The notes under the pieces: generated by a model
Database searches by the model: none
What the model was told of the DNA's origin: nothing
The model's input: the letters and a program-made list of their open reading frames with translations, nothing else
Shown here: in pieces, positions 1 to 9,466 of the stretch
Position numbering within the stretch: the first letter of the stretch is position 1
Layout: the number at the start of each line of letters is the position of its first letter
NCBI GenBank assembly: GCA_965216255.1
Contig: OZ244148.1
Span: 5,270,001-5,334,000, forward strand
Direction: 5' to 3'
Source of the DNA: G965216255 sp965216255
GTDB lineage: Bacteria; Bacteroidota; Rhodothermia; Rhodothermales; Bin80
Length of the DNA: 64,000 bases
Program-made: the position numbers and the translations under genes

Positions 1-1
1 T

Positions 2-943
2 GCACTGGAGCTTTGCGGAGACCCCCTGCCACGCATGACCCGGCAGGCCTGCCAGGCGTGTGACGCCGTCTTGCTCGGCGCCGTCGGTGGGCCCCGGTGG
101 GACCATGAAACCGGTCCGCGCCGCTGCGAGGCGGGATTGCTGGCTTTGCGCAGGCTGCTGGGAGCCTTCGCTAACCTGCGTCCGGTAGTGGTTCCGCCGT
201 CGCTGGGTGCGGTCTCGCCCCTTCGAAGCGCGCCGGGAACGGATCTGGTCATTGTGCGCGAACTGACGGGGGGCATTTACTTCGGCGAGCCGCGCGGGAT
301 TGAAACCATAGATGGCATCCGTAGTGGCGCCAATACGATGCGCTATACGGAGCCGGAGGTGATTCGCATAGCCCGGGTGGCGTTTCGGCTGGCCGACCAG
401 CGATCCGGCCGGGTAACGTCTGTCGACAAGGCCAATGTACTGGATGTCTCGCAGCTATGGCGACAGACCGTGGAGCAGCTGCATGACGACGAATTTCCCC
501 ACGTGGCACTCGATCATCTGTACGTGGACAACGCAGCCATGCAAATCGTGCTGCATCCAACCAGGTTTGACGTCGTGCTGACGGCCAACCTCTTCGGAGA
601 TATCCTTTCGGACCTGGCCGCCACCTTGCCGGGATCGCTCGGCATGCTGCCTTCGGCCAGTGTGGGTGGTGGCACCGGGCTGTTTGAGCCGGTGCACGGG
701 AGTGCGCCAGACATTGCCGGGCGCGGTATAGCCAACCCGCTCGGTGCCATCTTAAGCGGTTCCATGCTGCTTGACGCGCTGGGCGAGGGTGCTGCTGCTG
801 CCGCCATCCGGGGGGCAGTGGAGCGCGTGCTTGAGAGCAGTCTACGCACTTCCGATCTGGGCGGCCGGGCTTCTACGGCGCAGATAGCAGATGCCGTGCT
901 CGAGCAAACCTGCTCGCCGGCGCTGGAAAGCGTGCCCAACTAG
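2..943 (+). CDS. leuB: 3-isopropylmalate dehydrogenase, 5' end cut by window edge
   Basis: Oxidatively decarboxylates 3-isopropylmalate in leucine synthesis; cytoplasmic, NAD-dependent in the family. The open frame runs in from base 2 (ALELCGDPLP, then an internal Met at base 35), and family members have about 40-50 residues before this point, so the true start lies upstream of the window. Recognisable blocks are LLGAVGGPRWD, the substrate segment VDKANVLD, the metal-binding stretch NLFGDILSDLAA, and the nucleotide-binding EPVHGSAPDIAG. The stop is a TAG 30 bp before the leuA ATG, so it is the first visible gene of the leuB-leuA-leuC-leuD-cimA operon. Identification is secure; only the N-terminus is missing. 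Confidence 0.95.
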   Translation, partial: ALELCGDPLPRMTRQACQACDAVLLGAVGGPRWDHETGPRRCEAGLLALRRLLGAFANLRPVVVPPSLGAVSPLRSAPGTDLVIVRELTGGIYFGEPRGIETIDGIRSGANTMRYTEPEVIRIARVAFRLADQRSGRVTSVDKANVLDVSQLWRQTVEQLHDDEFPHVALDHLYVDNAAMQIVLHPTRFDVVLTANLFGDILSDLAATLPGSLGMLPSASVGGGTGLFEPVHGSAPDIAGRGIANPLGAILSGSMLLDALGEGAAAAAIRGAVERVLESSLRTSDLGGRASTAQIADAVLEQTCSPALESVPN

Positions 944-973
944 GTTGGATTTGTGATCAAACCAAAGGATGTC

Positions 974-2590
974 ATGCCTAGTGAACGTGTCCTGATATTT
1001 GATACCACGCTCCGCGACGGTGAACAGGCGCCGGGCGCAGCGATGACCATTGGAGAGAAGCTGCGCATCGCTCGGCAGCTAGCGGTCCTTCGCGTAGATA
1101 TTATCGAGGCAGGATTCCCGATTTCGTCCCCATCCCAATTCGAGGCCGTTCAGCGGATTGCCAAGGAAGTGGATGGGCCGGTGATCTGTGCCCTGGCACG
1201 GACCATCGAGGCGGACATCACCGCCGCAGGAGAAGCGCTTCGAACAGGTGCGCGGAAACGCATTCATACGTTTGTAGCCACGAGTGACATCCATCTCATG
1301 GCCAAGTTCGCGGACGCTCGCTTCGGGAATACCCTACAGCAGAAGCGCGAAACGATTCTTCGAATGACCGATGACTCGGTGCGCTTGGCCTCTACATTTA
1401 CTCCTGACATCGAGTTCAGCGCAGAGGATGCAGGGCGGACGGACATCGATTTTCTCTGCGAAGTGGTCAATACGGCGGTGGCAGCCGGTGCCACTACCAT
1501 CAATATTCCTGACACAACCGGTTATTGCCTGCCGAACGAATACGCGGGATTCTTTCGCACAGTACGGGAGCGTTGTAGCATCGGGAGTGATGTAATATTG
1601 TCTACGCACTGCCATGACGACCTGGGCCTGGCCGTCGCGAATTCACTTGCGGGCATACTCGCAGGAGCGCGCCAGGTCGAGTGCACCATCAACGGCATCG
1701 GAGAGCGCGCCGGCAATGCTTCTCTCGAAGAAATAGTGATGGCCCTAACGGTGCGCCGTCAGCGCTTCAAGGCCCATACCGATGTGATTACTCGGCTGCT
1801 TACCGAGACCAGCCGAATGGTTTCCATTGCCACCGGATTCTCCGTGTCACCCAACAAGGCCGTTGTGGGGGGCAACGCATTCAGTCACGAGGCCGGCATA
1901 CACCAGCACGGGGTGCTGCAAAGCCGTGAGACCTACGAGATCATGAAGGCGGAGGATGTAGGTCAACAGTCGGAGGCTATACGTCTCGGACGTCATTCCG
2001 GTCGCCGCGGCCTGTTTAGCCGCCTCGGAAAGATGGGGGTCTTTGTCTCGGAAGACAGCCGTGAAGAGATTTACAACCTGTTTGTGGAACTGGCCGACCG
2101 CAAGAAAGAGATTCATGACGAAGACCTTGTGCACATGGTGCAACAGGCGCAGGGCCAAAGCGCCAAGACATACTACCGGCTAGACCAAATGCATGTCTCG
2201 TGCGGTACGGCGCGCGAACCACGTGCCGAAGTGCTGGTATATCATTACAGTACGGGCACGGCATGCAAGGAAATCGCCGACGGCGACGGCCCCGTAAATG
2301 CCATTTACAAGGCGATAGATCAGGCAACCGGTAGCCACCATGATCTGGTCAGCTACGCTATTAGGTCAGTGACGGAGGGCAAGGATGCCATGGGAGAGGT
2401 CACGGTGCTGATCGGTCAAGGGGGGGCCTTCTTTCGGGGTGTTGCCCGTAGCACAGATGTGCTCCAGGCGTCGGCAGATGCCTATATCGAGGGTTTGAAC
2501 CAGCTGGAATCATTTCGTTCTGCACGCAAGAGCGTCGAATTCGTAGGGGAAGGCATCATGCAGTCCTTCAAAGGCGGCGTTAACAAATAA
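974..2590 (+). CDS. leuA: 2-isopropylmalate synthase
   Basis: Condenses acetyl-CoA with 2-oxoisovalerate, the committed step to leucine. The N-terminus has the HMGL-like signature FDTTLRDGEQAPGAAM, the metal-binding HCHDDLG and the NGIGERAGNASLEE segment; the last ~120 residues form the regulatory LeuA dimer domain, which in the family binds leucine for feedback inhibition. I prefer the ATG at 974 because AAAGGA lies seven bases upstream and homologues begin a few residues before the FDTTLRDG motif; an in-frame GTG at 953 is an alternative with a poorer ribosome site. At 538 residues it has normal length. It follows leuB and precedes leuC by 10 bp. Confidence 0.95.
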   Translation: MPSERVLIFDTTLRDGEQAPGAAMTIGEKLRIARQLAVLRVDIIEAGFPISSPSQFEAVQRIAKEVDGPVICALARTIEADITAAGEALRTGARKRIHTFVATSDIHLMAKFADARFGNTLQQKRETILRMTDDSVRLASTFTPDIEFSAEDAGRTDIDFLCEVVNTAVAAGATTINIPDTTGYCLPNEYAGFFRTVRERCSIGSDVILSTHCHDDLGLAVANSLAGILAGARQVECTINGIGERAGNASLEEIVMALTVRRQRFKAHTDVITRLLTETSRMVSIATGFSVSPNKAVVGGNAFSHEAGIHQHGVLQSRETYEIMKAEDVGQQSEAIRLGRHSGRRGLFSRLGKMGVFVSEDSREEIYNLFVELADRKKEIHDEDLVHMVQQAQGQSAKTYYRLDQMHVSCGTAREPRAEVLVYHYSTGTACKEIADGDGPVNAIYKAIDQATGSHHDLVSYAIRSVTEGKDAMGEVTVLIGQGGAFFRGVARSTDVLQASADAYIEGLNQLESFRSARKSVEFVGEGIMQSFKGGVNK

Positions 2591-2600
2591 TGGTGGCACT

Positions 2601-3896
2601 ATGATGACCATTACGGAAAAGATCCTGGCCCGGCACTCCGGGCGCGGGCGCATATCGCCTGGTGAGAGCATCTGGGTAGACGTGGATATCCTTATGACGC
2701 ATGATGTGTGTGGTCCGCCTACCATCGATATCTTCCGGCGTGAGTTTGGCGAACATGCCAGGGTGTGGGACAGCGACAAGGTCGTGATCATGCCCGATCA
2801 CTACATATTTACCGCAAATCACCACGCAAATCGCAACGTACGCCTGCTGCGAGAATTTGCACAAGCGCAGGCCCTTCCACATTTTTTTGACGTGGGGACA
2901 CCGCGATACAAGGGAGTGTGCCACGTCGCCCTGGCCGAAGAGGGTTTCAATCGACCCGGGTCACTGCTGATCGGCACGGACAGTCACACGTGCACCTCGG
3001 GTGCATTCGGGCTCTTTTCGACCGGCGTCGGCAATACTGACGCCGCGCTCATTATGGGAACCGGGAAGATCTGGCTCAAGGCTCCCGAAACGATGCGGTT
3101 CGTTTTTGAGGGCAGCTTGCCGCCATACCTGATGGCCAAGGATCTCATTCTGGCGGTCATTGGAGACATTGGCTGCGACGGTGCCACGTACAGGGCCATG
3201 GAATTCGACGGCGAGGCCGTCTATGCTCTTAGTATGCAGGAGCGTATGACGCTGACCAATATGGCTATTGAGGCAGGCGGGAAGAACGGTATCATTGCGC
3301 CGGACGACACGACGCTGGATTACGTCAGGAGCCGTACGGATGCGCCGTTCGAAATCGTCTACAGCGACGCCGACGCCCGTTACCATTCCGTTTTTACCTA
3401 CGACGTTGCTACCATGGAGCCGGTCGTGGCCAAGCCACACCGGCCGGACAACAAGGCCCGTGTCACCGAGGTGGCAGGTACCCGGCTAGATCGGGCGTAT
3501 GTGGGTAGTTGCACCGGAGGGAAGCTGGAAGATTTTGAGGCTGCCGCCCGGGTGCTGAAGGGCAGCGAGGTGGTAATTGATACCTTCATCGTACCGGCTA
3601 CCACGGAGATCGGCCGCGCCCTTCATACTACCTTCGTGGGTGGGACCTCTCTCCACGATATCTTTGAGCGGGCGGGTTGTAAACTTGGACGCGCCAGCTG
3701 CGCCGCCTGTCTGGGAGGGCCGCCGGACACTTTTGGGCGCAATCAGGGATCGGAAGTGGTAATATCGACCACCAACAGGAATTTCCCTGGTCGCATGGGT
3801 TCCAAGCTGGCCTCCGTGTATCTCGCCTCGCCGCTTACTGTAGCAGCCTCTGCGCTCTCGGGCGTTATTACCGACCCCCGGACCGTACTCGCATAA
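2601..3896 (+). CDS. leuC: 3-isopropylmalate dehydratase large subunit
   Basis: Large subunit of the aconitase-family isomerase that converts 2- to 3-isopropylmalate together with LeuD. It is 431 residues, matching the shorter HacA/archaeal-like LeuC class rather than the ~470-residue enterobacterial type. Cluster-binding cysteines are visible in VGSCTGGKLEDF and in RASCAACLGGPPDTFG, as expected for a 4Fe-4S aconitase fold, and GTDSHTCTSGAFG is the substrate-site block. GGTGG lies just before paired ATG codons at 2601 and 2604, so either could start translation. It sits between leuA and leuD with short gaps, consistent with one transcript. Confidence 0.94.
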   Translation: MMTITEKILARHSGRGRISPGESIWVDVDILMTHDVCGPPTIDIFRREFGEHARVWDSDKVVIMPDHYIFTANHHANRNVRLLREFAQAQALPHFFDVGTPRYKGVCHVALAEEGFNRPGSLLIGTDSHTCTSGAFGLFSTGVGNTDAALIMGTGKIWLKAPETMRFVFEGSLPPYLMAKDLILAVIGDIGCDGATYRAMEFDGEAVYALSMQERMTLTNMAIEAGGKNGIIAPDDTTLDYVRSRTDAPFEIVYSDADARYHSVFTYDVATMEPVVAKPHRPDNKARVTEVAGTRLDRAYVGSCTGGKLEDFEAAARVLKGSEVVIDTFIVPATTEIGRALHTTFVGGTSLHDIFERAGCKLGRASCAACLGGPPDTFGRNQGSEVVISTTNRNFPGRMGSKLASVYLASPLTVAASALSGVITDPRTVLA

Positions 3897-3916
3897 CCCT
3901 ATTACCTACTACCTGC

Positions 3917-4480
3917 ATGGAGTCCATCATTCGCGGCGCTGCCTACGTCGTTGGCGACGCCATCGACACAGATCAAATCATTCCGGCGGAGCATTTGGTT
4001 TACAGTTTGCGCAAACCGGATGAACGTAGGATGTATGGGCGATATGCCATGAGTGGCATACCTGCCGCGGGTCAGGGCCTGCCATTCGGCGAGCTACCCT
4101 TCACGGAGCCGGATGCCGTTACTTCGAAGTACGCCATCATCATTGCCGGCAGCAATTTCGGTTGTGGTTCCAGTCGGGAGCATGCTCCATTCGCGCTGAC
4201 GGAAGCCGGTGCCGAGGTGGTGGTGGCGGAGAGTTACGCCCGCATTTTTTACCGTAATACGGTAGATGGTGGTTTTGTCATCCCCTTCGAATCGCGTACC
4301 AAGATCAATGATCGGATCCGGACGGGAGACGATGTATCCATAGATACGCGACTGGGAACGCTGACCAATCATACTACGGGAGAAGAGCACCTGCTCAATC
4401 CGCTCGGCGACGTGGCCGAAATCCTGCGGGCGGGCAACGTCTTTGAATACGCCCGGCAGGCCGGGCTCATGCCTGCCTAA
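3917..4480 (+). CDS. leuD: 3-isopropylmalate dehydratase small subunit
   Basis: Swivel-domain partner of LeuC. The 187-residue protein carries the diagnostic GSNFGCGSSREHAPFAL block near residue 75-90 and the N-terminal DAIDTDQIIPAEHL stretch. Length fits the LeuD family paired with HacA-type LeuC. It starts 20 bp after leuC; no strong ribosome site is visible, so translation may depend on coupling. The complex could also serve the citramalate branch encoded by the next gene, since the same isomerase family acts on citramalate in that pathway (established for the pathway, inferred here). Confidence 0.94.
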   Translation: MESIIRGAAYVVGDAIDTDQIIPAEHLVYSLRKPDERRMYGRYAMSGIPAAGQGLPFGELPFTEPDAVTSKYAIIIAGSNFGCGSSREHAPFALTEAGAEVVVAESYARIFYRNTVDGGFVIPFESRTKINDRIRTGDDVSIDTRLGTLTNHTTGEEHLLNPLGDVAEILRAGNVFEYARQAGLMPA

Positions 4481-4491
4481 CCGCTAGCGCT

Positions 4492-6096
4492 ATGGCCATA
4501 CCCACGATTGAGCTCTTTGATACCACGCTTCGTGATGGTACGCAGGGCGAGCACGTAACGCTTTCCGTGCGGGACAAAATGCGCATTGCGCATCGCCTGG
4601 ATGCGTTCGGCATTGATGTGATTGAAGGGGGCTGGCCAGGGTCCAACCCCAAGGATCACGCGTTTTTTGAGGAAGCGCGTTTGGTGGACTGGCCGCAGGC
4701 GCAGATCTGCGCCTTTGGATCCACGCGGCGTTCGGGCAATAGTGCGGAAGAAGATCCCAATATACGGGCGATGTTGGCTGCCCGCACGGGCACCGTTTCG
4801 CTTTTTGGCAAGAGCTGGACGCTCCACGTAAAGACGGCCCTTGGCGTGGACCTGGGGGAGAATATCGAAATGATTGCTTCCAGCGTCGCCTACCTGAAAG
4901 CGCAAGGGCGGCGGGTCATTTACGACGCGGAGCATTTCTTCGACGGCTGCAAGGCAGACAAGGCCTATGCCATTGCCACCCTCCGTGCAGCGGCAGAGGC
5001 GGGTGCCGATGTGCTCGCGCTGTGCGATACGAATGGCGGAACGCTGCCCGGCAGGCTTCAGGAACTGGTAGCCGAAGTGTGTGCGCAGTTTGATTCCGTT
5101 ATAGGAATTCACGCACACAATGACAGCGGGTGTGCCGTGGCCAATACGCTGGCGGCCGTGGACGCGGGAGCGCGGCATGTTCAGGGAACCATCAACGGGA
5201 TCGGCGAGCGGACGGGTAACGTGGACCTGTGCGCCGCTATTGCTTGCCTGCAGCTAAAGATGGGCTACGCGTGCGTGGATGCCGCGGCCCTCGCCACGTT
5301 GGCGGATCTTTCTCATTACGTCAACGAAGTGGCAAACCTTGTGCCGCTGGACCGTGCACCCTTTGTTGGTCGCAGCGCCTTTGCGCACAAGGGCGGCATT
5401 CACGTTTCAGCTGTAATGAAAGAACCACGGGCTTATGAGCATCTCGAACCGGAACTCGTGGGCAACAAGCGCAGAGTGCTTGTTTCCGATCTCTCGGGCC
5501 AGTCCAACGTACGCTACAAGGCAAAAGAGATGGGTATCCGGCTCAGTACCCGGGAGGAGGCTCGGCGCGCGGTGGAGCGCATCAAGGAGCTCGAGCATTG
5601 CGGCTATGAGTTTCAGGGGGCCGAGGCTTCCTTTGAGTTGCTACTGCGAAGCATTCGGGGAGAGGAAACGCAGATGTTTTCGCTTGACCGGGTGCATGTG
5701 CACAGTGAGCAGGTCCGCGATGGAATCGAATGGTCGCAAGCGACTGTTGCCGTCTTGGTTGAAGGGGATCGCGAACTGGCCGTAGCCGAAGGTGTGGGGC
5801 CGGTTGATGCACTTTCCAAGGCGCTGCACAAGGCTCTGTGCCGGTCCTTTCCGGATCTTGAAGAGATTCGCCTCGTCGATTACAAGGTGCGTGTACTGAG
5901 CCCCCAGGATGCTACGGAAGCCGTAGTGCGTGTTCTTATCGAGCATAGCGATGCGTTGGGCGATAGCTCGTGGAACACCGTCGGTGTGTCGGCCAACATA
6001 CTGGAGGCCAGCTGGCAGGCCCTCAGCGACGGGGTACGCTATTACCTGTTCCAGCGCAGGGCGGCGGCTGCCAAAGCGATGGCAGCCGTGGGCTAA
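4492..6096 (+). CDS. cimA: (R)-citramalate synthase
   Basis: Condenses acetyl-CoA with pyruvate to citramalate, feeding 2-oxobutyrate for isoleucine without threonine deaminase. The N-terminus reads FDTTLRDGTQGEHVTLS, and GGWPGSNPKD plus SLFGKSWTLHV are features of the CimA/LeuA-like subfamily rather than true LeuA. HAHNDSG supplies metal ligands and NGIGERTGNVDL follows. At 534 residues it contains the C-terminal regulatory domain. It is the last gene of the leu cluster, 11 bp after leuD. Location beside leuCD suggests the isomerase and LeuB act in both branched-chain routes. A divergent LeuA is the only alternative and is less likely given the motifs. Confidence 0.92.
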   Translation: MAIPTIELFDTTLRDGTQGEHVTLSVRDKMRIAHRLDAFGIDVIEGGWPGSNPKDHAFFEEARLVDWPQAQICAFGSTRRSGNSAEEDPNIRAMLAARTGTVSLFGKSWTLHVKTALGVDLGENIEMIASSVAYLKAQGRRVIYDAEHFFDGCKADKAYAIATLRAAAEAGADVLALCDTNGGTLPGRLQELVAEVCAQFDSVIGIHAHNDSGCAVANTLAAVDAGARHVQGTINGIGERTGNVDLCAAIACLQLKMGYACVDAAALATLADLSHYVNEVANLVPLDRAPFVGRSAFAHKGGIHVSAVMKEPRAYEHLEPELVGNKRRVLVSDLSGQSNVRYKAKEMGIRLSTREEARRAVERIKELEHCGYEFQGAEASFELLLRSIRGEETQMFSLDRVHVHSEQVRDGIEWSQATVAVLVEGDRELAVAEGVGPVDALSKALHKALCRSFPDLEEIRLVDYKVRVLSPQDATEAVVRVLIEHSDALGDSSWNTVGVSANILEASWQALSDGVRYYLFQRRAAAAKAMAAVG

Positions 6097-6276
6097 TTGC
6101 CGCAGGCCGAGGCTGCCCATAGCCTTCTGCGCGGGGTCATTCCCCGTGCTTGCAACGCGGTCACCTGACGCATCACTGCCTCAGGTGGCCGCGAAGGCCC
6201 CTGACTTGGATAATCTCGCGCAAGATTTCAGCTCTAATTCGGCCGCGGGGCAAGAACCGGGACCGGCTGTGGAATG

Positions 6277-7155
6277 TCAGTTATTCGCATCGATTCTGCG
6301 CTGCAGGATTGGATAGAATGTGCAGGCGAGGTGCCCCAGGTGATCCCGCATCCATAATACCGCTTCCTTGTAGTCATTGCTTTGGCCGTTTCCGGCAAGA
6401 GGGGATAATGCGGTATGGAGGTTGTATCCGGCTCGTGGAAGCCCATCGTTGGTGCGCCATCCGATACGCTTACCACGCATCTGCTGCTTCAACTCCCCGA
6501 GGGACACCTTGATTTCCTCAATGATGCGAATCGCCAGCGGAATGTCCTTCCTCCTTGTGAAGTTACAGCCGAGGGTACCGGTCTTGCGATGGCGGTCCGT
6601 CAAGCACCGCTGTCCAGCATCGAAATTTCTCTTTTTCGATGTTAGTAGGAATTCAATCGAATCTGAGTCCTGTACGACCGTATCACTGACGACAATTACA
6701 GTGCGGCGAATGATCCCGGTGTGCACAAGAATGAAGGGTTGGACCATGAGATGGATTGCGTTGTCGCGCTACGCTGCGGCCTCCACCAAAGCAAGATTGC
6801 AGTGCAGTCCGCTGCGCCATTGCACATTCTGGACGATCTTTTCCACGTCTTCTGGGATGCCGTCTCCGATGATTAGCAGCAGAATCTTGCCCGTCTCAGT
6901 TGGCGCCGTTACGTTGTCTACCCATTCCACTTTGTTTACGGAGGGGTTCCGCTCCCCGACCAACTCGTAGAGAACGCTGCGCTTTCTCTTGAGCACTTCC
7001 GAGACTTCACGTTGCAAGTTTTCGTAACCCCACTACGCAAGTTCCCTTGCGTAGTCAAGAACTTATCCGACCACTTCACGACGTGCCAGCAGATGGTGCC
7101 AGAGCTTGAATTGTATCCATCCCGGTAGAGTCGACGGGCGGCGCGTTATCCCCAT
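6277..7155 (-). pseudogene. broken hypothetical nuclease-like gene with three internal stops
   Basis: One continuous reading frame on the minus strand starts at an ATG at 7155 and is coding-like throughout (GWIQFKLWHHLLARREVVG, DYARELA, NLQREVSEVLKR, KVEWVDN, GKILLLIIGDGIPEDVE, FILVHTGIIRRTVIV) but is broken by TAA at 7063-7065, TAG at 7033-7035 and TAG at 6769-6771. The pattern resembles a family of conserved hypothetical proteins that I associate loosely with DUF4268/PD-(D/E)XK-like proteins; that family name is tentative. Degradation of the last ~80 residues suggests long-standing inactivity. It lies between cimA and an IS66 wreck, at the edge of the accessory island. Confidence 0.5.
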
Positions 7156-7193
7156 GAGGAGCACGTTTCCGCCCGCCGCTCGTTAATCCTGAC

Positions 7194-8683
7194 ATGCGGA
7201 ATTACCGCATCAGGCTTTCTGACAAGATCATGTTTTCGCCCGTGGAAGCCCTAGGTCGTTTTATCAATGCTTTGACACTCGCCAGGCTCCAGGAGGATAA
7301 CGATATCCTGCGCGAGAAAGTGGCGGTGCTAGCGCACCAGTTGGACGGGTTCAAGTGCCTGGTCTTTGGCGAAAGGAGCGAGCGTTTTGTGCCTGAATCT
7401 GACACTGTCCAGGGCTCCTTGTTTGAAGCGCTCAAGCCCTCGCCAGTTTAGACCACATCGGTAACCGTAACGCGGACGCTCTCTGCACCGAAGCGTATTC
7501 CGGTACGCCTGATTGCCTGCCCCGGGAGGTGATCACGATTGAGCCTGAAGAAGATGGGAGTGGGCTCAGGAAGATCGGTGTGGAAGTGACAGAGACGCTG
7601 TGCCGGGCACGCTGAAGGTGATTCGTCGTGAGCGTCCCAAATACGTGGATCCGGCCAATGAGGACCGCGGGGTGATCATAGCGGCGCTTCCAGGCCGCTT
7701 GATCGACAAGGGGATAGAGCGGAGTCTGGACTATTGGCGCATATTCTGATAGGCAAGTACATATTGCCGGTGTACCGGCAGCGGGCGCGCTTGCAGCGTG
7801 CGGGCGTATCACTGCCGAGTTCGACCGTGGGGGACTGGATTACGCAGTCGGCATGGCATCTTGCGCCGTTGTATGACGTGCTCCGGCAAGAGGCGCTCGC
7901 GAGCGGATATCTGCAAGTGGATGAGACGACGATTGCGGTGCAGGATAATGGCCAGAAAGGGAAGACGCATCGCGGCTATTATTGGGCGTATCATGCGCCG
8001 CAGTCAAAGCTGGTAGTGATGGAGTATTGCAAGGGGCGGCGGCAGGATGGGCCGGCGGCCTTTTTGGACGGCTATGCCGGTGCGTTGCAGAGTGACGGTT
8101 ACGCGGCGTACGATGGATTTGACGTTGTGCCGGCGCTAACGACGTATGCGCGCATGCGCGCCGTTATTTTCACATGGTACTGCAGAGTGATCCGGAACGG
8201 GCTGCGTATGTACTGGAGCAGATAAAGCTGTTGTATGCCGTGGAGCGCGCATGGCGTGAGCAGGAGGCGTCCGTGCGGCAAGATGTGCGTCAATAGGAGG
8301 CGTTGCCCGTATTCGAGGCGCTGAAGACCTGGCTGGAGGCGCAAGCCTCTCTACCGAAGAGCCCCTGGGAACAGGCCGTGCGCTATACGCTGAAACGCTG
8401 GGATAAACTGCGCAAGTATATTGAGGACGGCAGACTCGAGGTTGATAATAATGGCGTGGAAAATGTGTTACGCCCCATTGCTTTGGGACGCAAGAACTAC
8501 TTGATTGCGGGATCTCATGCAGCGGCCCAGCGGGTAGCGGTGATCTATTCGCTATTGGGTACGTGCAAGCAGCATGGGGTCAATCCCCAGGAGTGGCTCA
8601 GCGACGTGCTGCGCCGCATACCAACGCAGCCCAAGAAGCGGATCCAGAAACTGGTGCCCCACCGCTGGCAGGCACACGGGTAA
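7194..8683 (+). pseudogene. tnpC: IS66-family transposase (TnpC), frameshifted
   Basis: Three blocks in different frames together give an almost full TnpC. 7194-7451 holds the N-terminal coiled coil and CLVFGERSERF; 7520-7733 holds DCLPREVITIEPEEDG and ERPKYVDPANEDRGVI; 7734-8225 holds the catalytic core with SGYLQVDETTI, THRGYYWAYH and SDGYAAYDGF; 8303-8683 holds the C-terminus with EVDNNGVENVLRPIALGRKN. At least three frameshifts separate the blocks, so no functional protein can be made. No tnpA or tnpB is visible upstream. The sequence is clearly diverged from the IS66 copies at 23577 and 63138. Confidence 0.85.
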
Positions 8684-8816
8684 GCCGTTTTTCCTCCGGC
8701 AGAAAGCCGACCAAGAATTTGCAATTCTGCGGGGCACCGGACGCTTGTCTCCGAAGCGTTAGTGAGCGATGCACTACGCCTACGATACTCCGGAGGCGCC
8801 CGCTTTATCCTATTAC

Positions 8817-8931
8817 TTGGCTCAAGGATGTGTTCTCCCGTATCCCGACACATCCGAACAAACACGTCCGCGAACTGCTGCCGCATGACTGGAAGACGCT
8901 GCACAAATCCGCGCCTGCATTGGCGGCATAG
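8817..8931 (+). pseudogene. second IS66 transposase C-terminal fragment
   Basis: Encodes WLKDVFSRIPTHPNKHVREL followed by the usual IS66 tail and a TAG stop. It corresponds to the last ~35 residues of TnpC and is a different sequence from the C-terminus that ends at 8683, so two IS66 copies of different ancestry are joined here. The ~130 bp between them is not recognisable. Confidence 0.65.
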
Positions 8932-9466
8932 CCGTCGCCACAGCGCCGTGCTACGCAACAAGCCCTGGCGTGACCGCGGCCGTAGTATGAAGCCCGCTCA
9001 TGATGGCCCGCCAGCGAGCCCAGCAGGGTAGCGGGCGCTACGCTTCAAGAAAATCCTGGAGTCTTACGCATCCACGACTGAGTCATTCACCTGCGAATAC
9101 TCATCCATACAAATCAGATGTAATTCTCCGGATGGATACACAGCAGGCCGGCCGCTGGAAATCCCCTCCATGCCCGCTGCCTATACCAGTAGCGCCAGGG
9201 CTGGACACGGGGCCGGGGTCAGACTATTGGAAGAGTAGTGGGAATGTTGGGGATAGAAATTGCACGGCAAATACACAACACTCTATATTGAGCTGTCTCC
9301 CTTGTTGGCAAGGAGGTTGACTTGCCGTCAAACAAATTACCCTAAGCAAATGCATTCCATTGTGCCACTTACATGCTTCTCAGAAGCTTCCCATGCCAAA
9401 ATCGCGTCTGTGGCAATTCTGCCCATCCCCTCGACTGATTGCGGGTCAGGAGGCTCTGTCCCGATA
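8932..9466. other. non-coding stretch with relics
   Basis: No intact gene. It contains a short tyrosine-recombinase relic at about 9138-9206 (listed separately) and, just before the WD40 gene, an AGGAGG at about 9448-9453. A longer in-frame extension of the WD40 gene reaches back to 9260 but has no signal-peptide character and is not supported. Confidence 0.4.
9138..9206 (+). pseudogene. tyrosine recombinase C-terminal relic
   Basis: Reads QQAGRWKSP and then, after a one-base deletion relative to the copy at 21420-21746, the equivalent of MPATY..SARAG. The DNA is clearly homologous to the integrase fragment near 21640. Only the box around the last catalytic residues remains. Confidence 0.55.
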
